This document shows, piece by piece, positions 8,354 to 16,524 of a DNA stretch of 25,088 bases. Origin of the DNA: CAYZUC01 sp964481705 (GTDB taxonomy: Bacteria > Bacillota > Clostridia > Lachnospirales > Lachnospiraceae); assembly GCA_964481705.1 (NCBI GenBank), contig CAYZUC010000038.1, forward strand, positions 1 through 25,088. Direction: 5' to 3'. The notes beneath the pieces are model-generated. The model was given only the letters and a program-made list of their open reading frames with translations, did no database searches and was not told where the DNA came from. How positions within the stretch are numbered: position 1 is the stretch's first letter; each line of letters starts with the position of its first letter. A program made the translations under genes and the position numbers.

Positions 8354-8382
8354 TTGAATTAAGGAAACTTTTCTGTTACAAT
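8354..8382 (+). promoter_or_regulatory. SigA promoter for secA
   Basis: TTGAAT, a 17-base spacer, then TACAAT, about 40 bases before the secA start. Confidence 0.8.
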
Positions 8383-8421
8383 ACAAGATATGATTTAATA
8401 TCGAAAGGATAAGTGCAGGAA

Positions 8422-10986
8422 ATGAATGTAGTTGAAAAGGTATTTGGTACTCACAGTGAGCGTGAGATTAAGCGTATTAGTCCTCTTGCAGATGAGATAG
8501 AAGCATTACGTCCGACAATGAACGCACTGACGGATGAACAGCTTAGAGATAAGACAAAAGAGTTTAAGAAGAGATTATCTGAGGGAGAGACCTTAGATGA
8601 CCTTTTGGTAGAGGCTTATGCGACCGTAAGAGAAGCGGCAAGACGAGTACTGCAGATGGAGCATTACCGGGTTCAGTTACTTGGCGGCATCATTCTTCAT
8701 CAGGGTCGTATCGCAGAGATGCGTACCGGTGAAGGTAAGACACTTGTATCAACATTACCCGCTTATCTGAATGCATTAGAGGGAAAAGGTGTCAGCATCG
8801 TCACGGTCAACGATTACCTTGCAAAGCGTGACTCGGAGTGGATGGGACAGGTTCATGAGTTTCTGGGTCTGAAGGTCGGCGTTGTCCTCAACAGCATGAA
8901 TAATGATGAGCGTAGGGAAGCATATAATTGTGATATTACCTATGTAACCAACAATGAATTGGGATTTGATTATCTTCGTGATAATATGGTTATTTATAAA
9001 GAGCAGCTTGTGCAGAGGGATTTGCATTATGCAATCATCGATGAGGTCGATTCGGTTTTAATTGATGAGGCCAGAACACCATTGATTATTTCCGGACAGA
9101 GTGGTAAATCAACCAAGCTTTATGAGATGTGTGATATTCTTGCGGGCCAGCTGGAGCGTGGTGAAGACATGGAGGATTTATCCAAGATGGATGCCATCAT
9201 GGGAGTCGAGCGTGAGGAGACCGGAGACTTTGTTGTGAACGAGAAGGACAAGATAGTCAATCTCACGGAGCGCGGTGTTGCCAAGACAGAGCAGTTTTTC
9301 CATATAGAGAACCTTGCAGATGCTGAGAACCTTGAGATTCAACATAATATTATCCTTGCCTTACGTGCACATAATTTAATGTTCCGTGACAAGGATTATG
9401 TTGTAAAAGACGATCAGGTTTTGATCGTTGATGAGTTTACCGGACGTATTATGCCGGGACGTCGCTATTCTGACGGTCTTCATCAGGCGATTGAGGCAAA
9501 GGAGCATGTAAAGGTAAAGCGTGAGAGCAAGACACTTGCGACGATTACCTTCCAGAACTTCTTTAATAAATTTGAGAAGAAATGTGGTATGACAGGTACT
9601 GCATTGACAGAGGAGAAGGAGTTTCGTGATATTTATGGCATGGATGTTATCACCATTCCTACGAATCGTCCGATTGCGCGTCTTGATTTACAGGATGCTG
9701 TTTACAAGACCAAGAAAGAGAAGATTCATGCTATTGTTGAGGAGATTGTAAGAGTACATAGTACAGGACAACCGATTCTGGTAGGTACGATTACGATTGA
9801 AGCTTCTGAGGAATTGAGTAAATATCTGAAGAAACGTGGTATTGAGCATAAGGTCTTAAATGCAAAATTCCATGAGCTGGAAGCAGAGATTGTTGCCGAC
9901 GCCGGTATACATGGAGCAGTTACCATCGCTACCAATATGGCTGGTCGTGGTACCGATATTAAGCTGGATGACGAAGCAAAAGCGGCTGGCGGATTAAAGA
10001 TTATAGGAACAGAGCGTCATGAATCCAGACGTATTGATAATCAGTTGCGTGGTCGTTCCGGACGTCAGGGAGATCCAGGTGAATCCAGATTCTATATCTC
10101 TCTTGAGGACGATCTAATGAGATTGTTCGGTTCTGAGAGATTGATGAGTGTGTTTACAACTCTAGGTGTTCCGGAAAATGAACAGATAGAGCATAAGATG
10201 CTAACTAAGGCAATTGAGAAAGCTCAGATCAAGATTGAAGATAATAACTTTGGCATTCGTAAGAATTTGCTGGAGTATGATGCGGTTAATAATGATCAGC
10301 GTGAGATTATCTACAAGGAGCGTCGTCAGGTGCTTGATGGTGAGAGCATGCGCGATGCAATTTATAAGATGATTACGGACATTGTAGAGGGAGCAGTAGA
10401 TACCTGTATCAGTGACGATATGGCGTTTGGTGACTGGGATCTTCAGGAACTGAACTCGTTAATTCTTCCTATTATACCTATGCGTGTGATTAAGACTCCT
10501 GATATTAAGGACTTTAATAAAAATGAATTAAAGCATTATCTGAAGGAGACAGCAGTAAAGCTTTATGAAGAGAAGGAATCCGAATTCCCAGAGTCAGAAT
10601 CTCTTCGTGAGCTTGAGCGTGTAGTTCTTTTAAAGGTCATTGACCGTAAATGGATGGATCATATTGATGATATGGATCAGCTGCGTCAGGGTATCGGACT
10701 TGTTGCCTATGGACAGAAGGATCCGGTAGTTGAATACAAGATGAGTGGATATGATATGTTTGATACCATGATTGCAAATATTCAGGAAGATACCGTTCGT
10801 CTGCTATTCCATGTGAAGATAGAAGAGAAGGTAGAAAGAGAACAGGTAGCAAAGGTAACCGGTACGAATAAAGATGATACAGCAGTAAAAGAACCGACCA
10901 AGAGGGAAAGTGCAAAGGTATATCCAAATGATCCTTGTCCTTGCGGAAGCGGTAAGAAGTATAAACAGTGTTGCGGACGGAAGTAA
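8422..10986 (+). CDS. secA: Protein translocase ATPase SecA
   Basis: SecA is the motor that drives unfolded preproteins through the SecYEG channel at the membrane. This 854-residue protein is complete. The N-terminus MNVVEKVFGTHSEREIKRI is typical. The DEAD motor has Walker A GEGKT near 103-107, TVNDYLAKRD near 128, and DEVDSVLIDEARTP near 208-220. The second motor domain has TNMAGRGTDIKLDDE and the GTERHESRRIDNQLRGRSGR motif followed by QGDPGESRFYISLEDDLM. The wing/scaffold region follows, and the C-terminus is the zinc-binding SEC-C tail, PCPCGSGKKYKQCC. I start at ATG 8422 because the family begins at this Met; an upstream GTG at 8413 lies too close to the AAGGA site. A terminator hairpin separates it from prfB, in the usual secA-prfB order. 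Confidence 0.97.
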   Translation: MNVVEKVFGTHSEREIKRISPLADEIEALRPTMNALTDEQLRDKTKEFKKRLSEGETLDDLLVEAYATVREAARRVLQMEHYRVQLLGGIILHQGRIAEMRTGEGKTLVSTLPAYLNALEGKGVSIVTVNDYLAKRDSEWMGQVHEFLGLKVGVVLNSMNNDERREAYNCDITYVTNNELGFDYLRDNMVIYKEQLVQRDLHYAIIDEVDSVLIDEARTPLIISGQSGKSTKLYEMCDILAGQLERGEDMEDLSKMDAIMGVEREETGDFVVNEKDKIVNLTERGVAKTEQFFHIENLADAENLEIQHNIILALRAHNLMFRDKDYVVKDDQVLIVDEFTGRIMPGRRYSDGLHQAIEAKEHVKVKRESKTLATITFQNFFNKFEKKCGMTGTALTEEKEFRDIYGMDVITIPTNRPIARLDLQDAVYKTKKEKIHAIVEEIVRVHSTGQPILVGTITIEASEELSKYLKKRGIEHKVLNAKFHELEAEIVADAGIHGAVTIATNMAGRGTDIKLDDEAKAAGGLKIIGTERHESRRIDNQLRGRSGRQGDPGESRFYISLEDDLMRLFGSERLMSVFTTLGVPENEQIEHKMLTKAIEKAQIKIEDNNFGIRKNLLEYDAVNNDQREIIYKERRQVLDGESMRDAIYKMITDIVEGAVDTCISDDMAFGDWDLQELNSLILPIIPMRVIKTPDIKDFNKNELKHYLKETAVKLYEEKESEFPESESLRELERVVLLKVIDRKWMDHIDDMDQLRQGIGLVAYGQKDPVVEYKMSGYDMFDTMIANIQEDTVRLLFHVKIEEKVEREQVAKVTGTNKDDTAVKEPTKRESAKVYPNDPCPCGSGKKYKQCCGRK

Positions 10987-11008
10987 CCGCTCGGAATAGA
11001 TAACTTAG

Positions 11009-11054
11009 GAACTCACTTGAACGGTGAAAACTGCATCAGGTGAGTTCAATTTTT
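11009..11054 (+). terminator. Rho-independent terminator after secA
   Basis: GAACTCACTTGA pairs with TCAGGTGAGTTC (11036-11047) with one G-U pair, followed by AATTTTT. prfB starts 38 bases later with no clear promoter of its own, so some read-through from secA is likely. Confidence 0.75.
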
Positions 11055-11091
11055 GAAATAGAGCAGAAACACTTCGGAACGGAGAGGAAAG

Positions 11092-12204
11092 ATGATTGTA
11101 GAATTAGATAATATCAAAATGGAACTTCAGACCTATGAGACCCCTTTAAAGGAAGTTGGAGAGTCGTTGGATTTGGTGAATAAAGCGCAGAGAGTGGAAG
11201 AACTGGAGAGATTGATGGAGGCTCCGGATTTTTGGGATAATGCAGAACGCTCTCAAGAGTATACGAAAGAATTGAAGAGCTTAAAGGATGATATGGATGG
11301 CTGCAAACAGCTGAATTCGCAGTATGAGGATATCATGACTTTGATTTCTATGGCCAATGAAGAGAATGATGAGAGCATGGTAGATGATATCAAAGAAGAA
11401 TACGATTCCTTTAAGAATTCCTTCGAAGCAATGAGAATTAAGACACTTTTGTCGGATGAATATGATAGATATGATGCTATTTTAAAATTGAATGCAGGAG
11501 CTGGTGGAACCGAATCCTGTGACTGGGCGGCTATGCTTTATCGTATGTATACCAGATGGGCAGAAAGCAAGGGTTTTTCAGTGGAGGTCATTGATTATCT
11601 GGACGGAGACGAAGCGGGAATCAAGTCAGTTACCTTTCAGATTAATGGTGAGAATGCCTATGGTTTGTTGAAATCAGAAAAGGGAGTTCATAGGCTGGTG
11701 CGTATTTCTCCTTTTAATGCACAGGGAAAGAGACAGACTTCCTTTGTATCGCTGGATGTGATGCCGGATATCGAAGAGGATGTTGATGTTGAGATAAACG
11801 ATGACGATATCCGCGTGGATACCTATCGAAGCAGCGGAGCCGGTGGACAGCATATCAACAAGACTTCCTCTGCAATACGAATAACGCATTTGCCAACAGG
11901 TATTGTTGTAACCTGTCAAAATGAGAGATCCCAGCATATGAACAAGGACAAAGCAATGCAGATGCTACGTGCAAAGCTCTTTATGCTGCAAAAGGAAATG
12001 AATGCTGAGAAGCTTTCGGATATTCGTGGCGAGGTTAAGGAGATTGGTTGGGGCAATCAGATTCGCTCCTACGTTTTGCAGCCATACACTATGGTCAAGG
12101 ACCATCGCACGAATCAGGAAGTGGCTCAGGCTGACGCGGTATTGAATGGCAATATTGATCCATTTATTAATGCGTATTTAAAATGGTTGAGCATTAAGAA
12201 TTAG
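11092..12204 (+). CDS. prfB: Peptide chain release factor 2 (RF2), frameshift-free
   Basis: RF2 ends translation at UGA and UAA codons by releasing the peptide in the ribosome. The 370-residue protein has the RF2 discriminator tripeptide SPF at 206-208 (RISPFNAQGKRQTS) and the catalytic GGQ at 251-253 (YRSSGAGGQHINK). The start is ATG with GGAGAGG 4-10 bases upstream. In many bacteria prfB has an in-frame UGA near codon 25 after CUU, and a programmed +1 shift controls its level. Here the matching place reads TCG TTG GAT TTG (residues 25-28, SLDL) with no stop, so the gene is translated without a shift. The position of prfB after secA is common in Firmicutes. Confidence 0.96.
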   Translation: MIVELDNIKMELQTYETPLKEVGESLDLVNKAQRVEELERLMEAPDFWDNAERSQEYTKELKSLKDDMDGCKQLNSQYEDIMTLISMANEENDESMVDDIKEEYDSFKNSFEAMRIKTLLSDEYDRYDAILKLNAGAGGTESCDWAAMLYRMYTRWAESKGFSVEVIDYLDGDEAGIKSVTFQINGENAYGLLKSEKGVHRLVRISPFNAQGKRQTSFVSLDVMPDIEEDVDVEINDDDIRVDTYRSSGAGGQHINKTSSAIRITHLPTGIVVTCQNERSQHMNKDKAMQMLRAKLFMLQKEMNAEKLSDIRGEVKEIGWGNQIRSYVLQPYTMVKDHRTNQEVAQADAVLNGNIDPFINAYLKWLSIKN

Positions 12205-12243
12205 TATCCTTTTTGCAAACATTGTTTTTAATTAGAAAATTGC

Positions 12244-12272
12244 TTGCACTTTAAAAAGGTCTGTGCTAGAAT
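12244..12272 (+). promoter_or_regulatory. SigA promoter of the threonine-pathway operon
   Basis: TTGCAC, a 17-base spacer, then TAGAAT with an extended -10 (TGC before it). The predicted start is near 12279, about 70 bases before the ACT-domain gene. Confidence 0.8.
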
Positions 12273-12295
12273 ATCCCTCATGAGCACACATGTGT
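12262..12295. promoter_or_regulatory. Candidate operator: overlapping inverted repeats at the -10 and start site
   Basis: TGTGCT (12262-12267) is inverted as AGCACA (12283-12288), spanning the -10, and the exact palindrome ACACATGTGT (12286-12295) follows just after the likely start. Placement suits repression, and the first gene encodes a putative helix-turn-helix/ACT regulator. Binding is inferred only. Confidence 0.35.
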
Positions 12296-12347
12296 CGCCC
12301 ACGGGAGAACACAGAACAGAATTTCTTCATAAACAGGGGGAAATGCA

Positions 12348-12791
12348 ATGGATGATTCGGTTAAGTATTTTGTTGTAAAAAAGAAGGCGATTCCTGAGGT
12401 TCTTTTAAAGGTGGTTGAAGCAAAACGCCTGTTGGATTCTGCGCGTGCGGAGACTGTACAGGAGGCTACAGAGGCTGTTGGCATAAGCAGGAGTTCCTTC
12501 TATAAATATAAGGATGATATTTTTCCTTTTCATGATAATGCGCAAGGAACTACAATAACATTCAATGTTCAAATGGATGATGAACCTGGGTTGTTATCGG
12601 ATGTGCTAAAGATTATAGCTACCTTTCGAGCGAATATCCTTACCATTCATCAAAGTATTCCGATTAATGGTGTTGCATCATTATCCGTCAGCATTCAGAT
12701 ACTAAAGACGACCGGAGATGTGTCAGAGATGGTTGAGGAAGTGGAAAAGCAGCATGGTGTTCACTATGTCAAGATATTAGCAAAAGAATAA
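12348..12791 (+). CDS. pheB: ACT domain protein, UPF0735/PheB family (putative threonine-pathway regulator)
   Basis: This 147-residue protein matches the UPF0735 ACT family in full length. Residues 1-60 hold YFVVKKKAIPEVLLKVVEAK and a helix-turn-helix-like segment, VQEATEAVGISRSSFYKYK (37-55). Residues 69-145 form an ACT domain (TFNVQMDDEPGLLSDVLKII, with DEPG as the usual ligand loop), which in other proteins binds amino acids. From memory, the Bacillus relative once named PheB has been reported as a DNA-binding repressor of threonine genes; the position here, first in an operon with hom and aspartokinase, fits that better than the older chorismate-mutase label. The start follows AGGGGG by 7-8 bases. 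The hom gene begins 22 bases after it. Confidence 0.85.
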   Translation: MDDSVKYFVVKKKAIPEVLLKVVEAKRLLDSARAETVQEATEAVGISRSSFYKYKDDIFPFHDNAQGTTITFNVQMDDEPGLLSDVLKIIATFRANILTIHQSIPINGVASLSVSIQILKTTGDVSEMVEEVEKQHGVHYVKILAKE

Positions 12792-12813
12792 TTCAGTTGA
12801 ATGGAGGATTACA

Positions 12814-14016
12814 ATGATTCGCATTGCAGTTTTAGGATATGGTACTGTTGGTTCGGGAGTGGTAGAAGTGCTTCGTACGAATCAGGAGAGTATAAATAAG
12901 AAGGCCGGAGAGGAGATTGATATCAAGTATGTACTTGATCTGAGAGATTTTCCGGGAGACCCAATTCAGGATAAGGTAGTACATGATTTTGATACGATTT
13001 TGAATGATGATGAGATTAAGATCGTCGTTGAAGTCATGGGTGGTGTAGAACCGGCTTATACCTTTGTGAAGAAATGCCTTCTTGCAGGAAAGAGTGTCTG
13101 CACATCCAATAAGGAGCTTGTAGCAAAGCACGGACCGGAACTGCTGGAGATAGCAAGAGAGAAAAATATCAATTTCCTCTTTGAAGCTAGCTGTGGTGGT
13201 GGAATACCGATTATTCGTCCTTTGAATTCTTCGCTCACTGCGGATGAGATTAATGAGATTACCGGTATTCTGAATGGAACAACGAATTACATTTTATCCA
13301 AAATGTCTCGAGAAGGCTCCGATTTTGAAACAGTATTAAAGGACGCTCAGGATAAAGGCTATGCAGAGCGTAATCCCGAGGCAGATGTGGAAGGCTACGA
13401 TGCATGTCGTAAGATTGCAATTCTCTCTTCTTTGGCATTCGGAAATCATGTTGACTTTGAAGATGTTTATACAGAAGGTATTACGAAGATTACAGCAGAT
13501 GATATTTTATATGCAAATAAGATGAATATGGCAATTAAGCTTCTTGCCAGCAGTAAGCGAATTGATGATAAATTTTATGCAATGGTAGCTCCATTCATGA
13601 TTTCTAACGAACATCCCCTGTTTAGTGTTAATGATGTTTTTAATGCTATTTTTGTTCATGGTAATGTTCTGGGTGATGCCATGTTCTATGGAAGTGGAGC
13701 AGGTAAGCTCCCGACAGCGAGTGCAGTTGTAGCTGACGTTGTGGATGCAGCAAAGCATTTGAATCGCACGATCATGACTTTCTGGAGCAGCGAAAAGATT
13801 GAGCTTGCAGGTGTTGAGAACGCTCAGAGAAAATTCTTTGTACGCGTGAAGGCAGGTCAGGAAGTAAAAGTAAAAGAGCTGTTTGGAGATGTTGAAATCA
13901 TTCGTGTGGACAAGCTTCCAAATGAATTTGCTTTTGTGACCGATGTTATGAAGGAAAAGGATTTTGCAGATAAAGCAAAGAATCTTGATATGATTAGCAG
14001 GATTCGTATGAAATAG
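12814..14016 (+). CDS. hom: Homoserine dehydrogenase
   Basis: This cytoplasmic enzyme reduces aspartate semialdehyde to homoserine with NAD(P)H, the branch point toward threonine and methionine. The Rossmann motif VLGYGTVGSGV lies at 6-16, then TSNKELVAKHG at 97-107, CGGGIPIIRPL near 128, GILNGTTNYILSKM near 150, and EADVEGYDACRKIAI near 190. At 400 residues it is shorter than ACT-bearing relatives of about 430. The last 80 residues (FFVRVKAGQEVKVKELFG to the end) look like a compact, worn ACT domain, so threonine feedback may be weak or different; this is an inference. The ATG has GGAGG 7 bases upstream. The next gene starts 11 bases after the stop. Confidence 0.95.
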   Translation: MIRIAVLGYGTVGSGVVEVLRTNQESINKKAGEEIDIKYVLDLRDFPGDPIQDKVVHDFDTILNDDEIKIVVEVMGGVEPAYTFVKKCLLAGKSVCTSNKELVAKHGPELLEIAREKNINFLFEASCGGGIPIIRPLNSSLTADEINEITGILNGTTNYILSKMSREGSDFETVLKDAQDKGYAERNPEADVEGYDACRKIAILSSLAFGNHVDFEDVYTEGITKITADDILYANKMNMAIKLLASSKRIDDKFYAMVAPFMISNEHPLFSVNDVFNAIFVHGNVLGDAMFYGSGAGKLPTASAVVADVVDAAKHLNRTIMTFWSSEKIELAGVENAQRKFFVRVKAGQEVKVKELFGDVEIIRVDKLPNEFAFVTDVMKEKDFADKAKNLDMISRIRMK

Positions 14017-14027
14017 AGGTTGGAAAG

Positions 14028-15230
14028 ATGAAATACGTAGTAGTACTTGGCGATGGTATGGCAGATGAGCCGATTGAACAATTGAGCGGAATGACTCCGC
14101 TGCAATATGCTAAGACACCTGTAATGGATGCACTGGCAGCAAGATCTGAGATTGGTCTGTTACACACCATCCCAGCAGGCATGAAGCCCGGATCGGATAC
14201 AGCGAATCTTTCAGTATTGGGATATGCTCCTCAGATTTATTATTCGGGGCGTTCTCCTTTGGAGGCTCTGAGCATTGGAGTACCAATGAAGGATACGGAT
14301 ATTGCAATGCGGTGCAATATTGTGACATTATCAGAAGAAGATGTACCATTTGAACAGAGGACAATTATTGACCATAGTTCGAGTGAGATTAGTACGGAAG
14401 ATTGTGCGGTTTTGGTTGAGGCAATTCAAAAGGAATTGGAGACTGAGAATTATCATTTCTACGTGGGAACCAGTTATCGTCATTGCCTGATTTGGAACAA
14501 TGGAAGAGTACAGGAGTTAAGTCAGCCGCATGATCATTTGGGAAAAGTCATTGGTGAATTCCTTCCCAAGGATGAGATGCTTTTATCGATGATGAAGAGA
14601 AGCTACGAGATTTTAAAGGATCATCCTATTAATAGAGAGAGAAAGAAACAGGGACTTAATCCCGCGAACTGTTGTTGGTTTTGGGGAGCAGGCACGAAGC
14701 CTTTGCTGACTTCCTTTCAGGAAAAGACAGGAAAGCGTGGCGTGATGATTTCTGCTGTTGATCTTTTAAAAGGAATTGCAGTTGGTGCTCAGATGGATAA
14801 TATCATTGTAGAGGGTGCCAATGGAGGACTTCATACCAACTATGAAGGAAAAGCGAATGCAGCTGTTCATGCATTAGTGGACGATGGATACGATTTTGCA
14901 TATATTCATGTAGAGGCTCCTGATGAAATGGGACATCAGGGAAGCGTAGAACGAAAGGTTCAGGCAATTGAATACTTGGACGGACGTGTGATTAAGCTTG
15001 TAAAAGAAGGTCTTGAGAAGGCAGGAGAAGATTATCGCATGGTAATCCTTCCGGATCATCCCACCCCGATTCGCATCCGCACGCATTCAGCAGATCCAGT
15101 TCCATATCTGTTGTATGACAGTACTGAGAATCAAAAAAAGAATTGGAAGTACAATGAATTCGAAGCGAAGGAATCCGGTAATGATATCCCGGAAGGTCCT
15201 ATGATGATTGAGAAACTATTTAGTAAATAA
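14028..15230 (+). CDS. apgM: ApgM-like phosphoglycerate mutase family protein, probable homoserine kinase
   Basis: The protein belongs to the cofactor-independent (archaeal-type) phosphoglycerate mutase family of the alkaline phosphatase superfamily. It has VVLGDGMADEPIEQL at the N-terminus, AGMKPGSDTANLSVLGYAP at 50-68, HVEAPDEMGHQGSVERK near 297, ILPDHPTPI near 343, and HSADPVPYLLYD near 357, which together supply the two-metal ligands. A subfamily that clusters with threonine genes has been proposed to be the homoserine kinase replacing GHMP-type ThrB. Here it sits between hom and aspartokinase, with an 11-base gap before it and 28 after, so that role is more likely than glycolysis. At 400 residues the length is normal. 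The activity itself cannot be read from the sequence. Confidence 0.85.
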   Translation: MKYVVVLGDGMADEPIEQLSGMTPLQYAKTPVMDALAARSEIGLLHTIPAGMKPGSDTANLSVLGYAPQIYYSGRSPLEALSIGVPMKDTDIAMRCNIVTLSEEDVPFEQRTIIDHSSSEISTEDCAVLVEAIQKELETENYHFYVGTSYRHCLIWNNGRVQELSQPHDHLGKVIGEFLPKDEMLLSMMKRSYEILKDHPINRERKKQGLNPANCCWFWGAGTKPLLTSFQEKTGKRGVMISAVDLLKGIAVGAQMDNIIVEGANGGLHTNYEGKANAAVHALVDDGYDFAYIHVEAPDEMGHQGSVERKVQAIEYLDGRVIKLVKEGLEKAGEDYRMVILPDHPTPIRIRTHSADPVPYLLYDSTENQKKNWKYNEFEAKESGNDIPEGPMMIEKLFSK

Positions 15231-15258
15231 AGAATGAAATAGATATGAGGAGGTTCTA

Positions 15259-16467
15259 ATGCTGGTAGTTAAGAAATTCGGTGGCACAAGCGTAGCCGAT
15301 AAGGAAAGAATTTATAATGTAGCAAAGAGATGTATCAGATCCTATCAGGAAGGGAATGACGTTGTTGTTGTTCTGTCTGCAATGGGAAAGATGACAGATG
15401 TCCTGATTAATCAGGCAAAAGAGATTAACCCCAATCCATCCAAAAGAGAGATGGATATGCTTTTGACAACAGGAGAGCAGACTTCCGTTGCATTAATGGC
15501 AATGGCGATGAATGCCTTGGGAGTTCCGGCTGTTTCTTTAAATGCTTATCAGGTAGCAATGCATACCACTTCCGCCTATGGAAATGCGAGATTAAAGAGA
15601 ATCGATTCCGAGAGAATACGTCATGAATTGGATCAGAGAAAGATTGTTATTGTAACCGGTTTCCAGGGTGTTAATAAGTATGATGATTATACTACACTGG
15701 GACGTGGTGGTTCCGATACAACAGCAGTAGCTTTAGCAGCTTCGCTTCATGCTGATAGCTGTGAGATTTATACCGATGTTGAGGGCGTTTATACAGCGGA
15801 TCCTCGAGTAGTAAAGAATGCAAGAAAGATTAAAGAAATCACATATGACGAAATGCTTGATCTTGCAACATTGGGCGCGGGCGTGCTTCATAACCGTTCC
15901 GTTGAAATGGCAAAAAAATATGGTGTGAAACTGGTAGTTCGTTCCAGCCTGTCAGAAGCAGAAGGAACAGTTGTTAAGGAGGATGTAAAAGTGGAAAGAA
16001 TGTTAGTAAGCGGAGTTGCCGCAGATAAGAATGCAAGCAGAATCTCAGTAATCGGTTTGGAAGATAGACCTGGAGTTGCTTTTAAATTGTTTGATGCTCT
16101 TGCAAAAGAGAATATTAACGTAGATATGATTCTTCAGTCAATTGGACGTGAGAACACAAAGGATATATCCTTTACGGTAGCAGAGGATGCAGCTGATGAG
16201 GCTATGAAGGTATTGGAAGCGAACAAAGAGAGACTTCATGCTCAGAGATTTGAGTGTAAGAAAAAGGTTGCGAAGGTATCTGTTGTTGGAGCCGGTATGA
16301 TGAGTAATCCTGGAGTTGCAGCTAAGATGTTTGAATGTCTGTATAATTCCAATATTAATATCAATATGATCTCTACCTCTGAGATTCGTGTAACGGTTCT
16401 GATTAATGAGGAGGATGTAGACAAGGCTATGAATGCAGCGCATGATGCATTTGGTCTGGAAGATTAA
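15259..16467 (+). CDS. lysC: Aspartokinase (aspartate kinase)
   Basis: This enzyme phosphorylates aspartate, the first step to lysine, threonine, methionine and diaminopimelate. The 402-residue protein has the amino-acid kinase domain with KKFGGTSVADKERI at 5-18, LLTTGEQTSVALMAMAM near 74, GRGGSDTTAVALAASLHADSC near 148, and TDVEGVYTADPRVV near 173. Two ACT domains follow, from about 255 (ISVIGLEDRPGVAFKLFDAL) and 338 (VSVVGAGMMSNPGVAAKMF), which bind feedback inhibitors in relatives. The ATG follows GAGGAGG by 5 bases. It ends the operon and a strong terminator follows. The symbol is chosen from the family; which isoform it is cannot be told. Confidence 0.94.
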   Translation: MLVVKKFGGTSVADKERIYNVAKRCIRSYQEGNDVVVVLSAMGKMTDVLINQAKEINPNPSKREMDMLLTTGEQTSVALMAMAMNALGVPAVSLNAYQVAMHTTSAYGNARLKRIDSERIRHELDQRKIVIVTGFQGVNKYDDYTTLGRGGSDTTAVALAASLHADSCEIYTDVEGVYTADPRVVKNARKIKEITYDEMLDLATLGAGVLHNRSVEMAKKYGVKLVVRSSLSEAEGTVVKEDVKVERMLVSGVAADKNASRISVIGLEDRPGVAFKLFDALAKENINVDMILQSIGRENTKDISFTVAEDAADEAMKVLEANKERLHAQRFECKKKVAKVSVVGAGMMSNPGVAAKMFECLYNSNININMISTSEIRVTVLINEEDVDKAMNAAHDAFGLED

Positions 16468-16478
16468 TAGATAAAAGT

Positions 16479-16524
16479 AAAGGCTGTGACCATAGATGAG
16501 AATCTTTGGTTACAGCCTTTTTTT
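16479..16524 (+). terminator. Terminator of the hom-apgM-lysC operon
   Basis: AAAGGCTGTGACCA pairs with TGGTTACAGCCTTT (16507-16520) with one G-U pair and runs into a T8 tract. It also touches the stop codon of the convergent DUF975 gene and may serve both strands. Confidence 0.85.

Noticed and set aside
12205..12260. Terminator after prfB
   Set aside because: CCTTTTT and AAAAAGG can pair, but only 7 A/T-rich pairs across about 40 bases, overlapping the next promoter; too weak to call.
14028..15230. Annotation as a simple glycolytic phosphoglycerate mutase
   Set aside because: The family match is real but the operon setting points to threonine synthesis; the glycolytic name is kept only as the family label.
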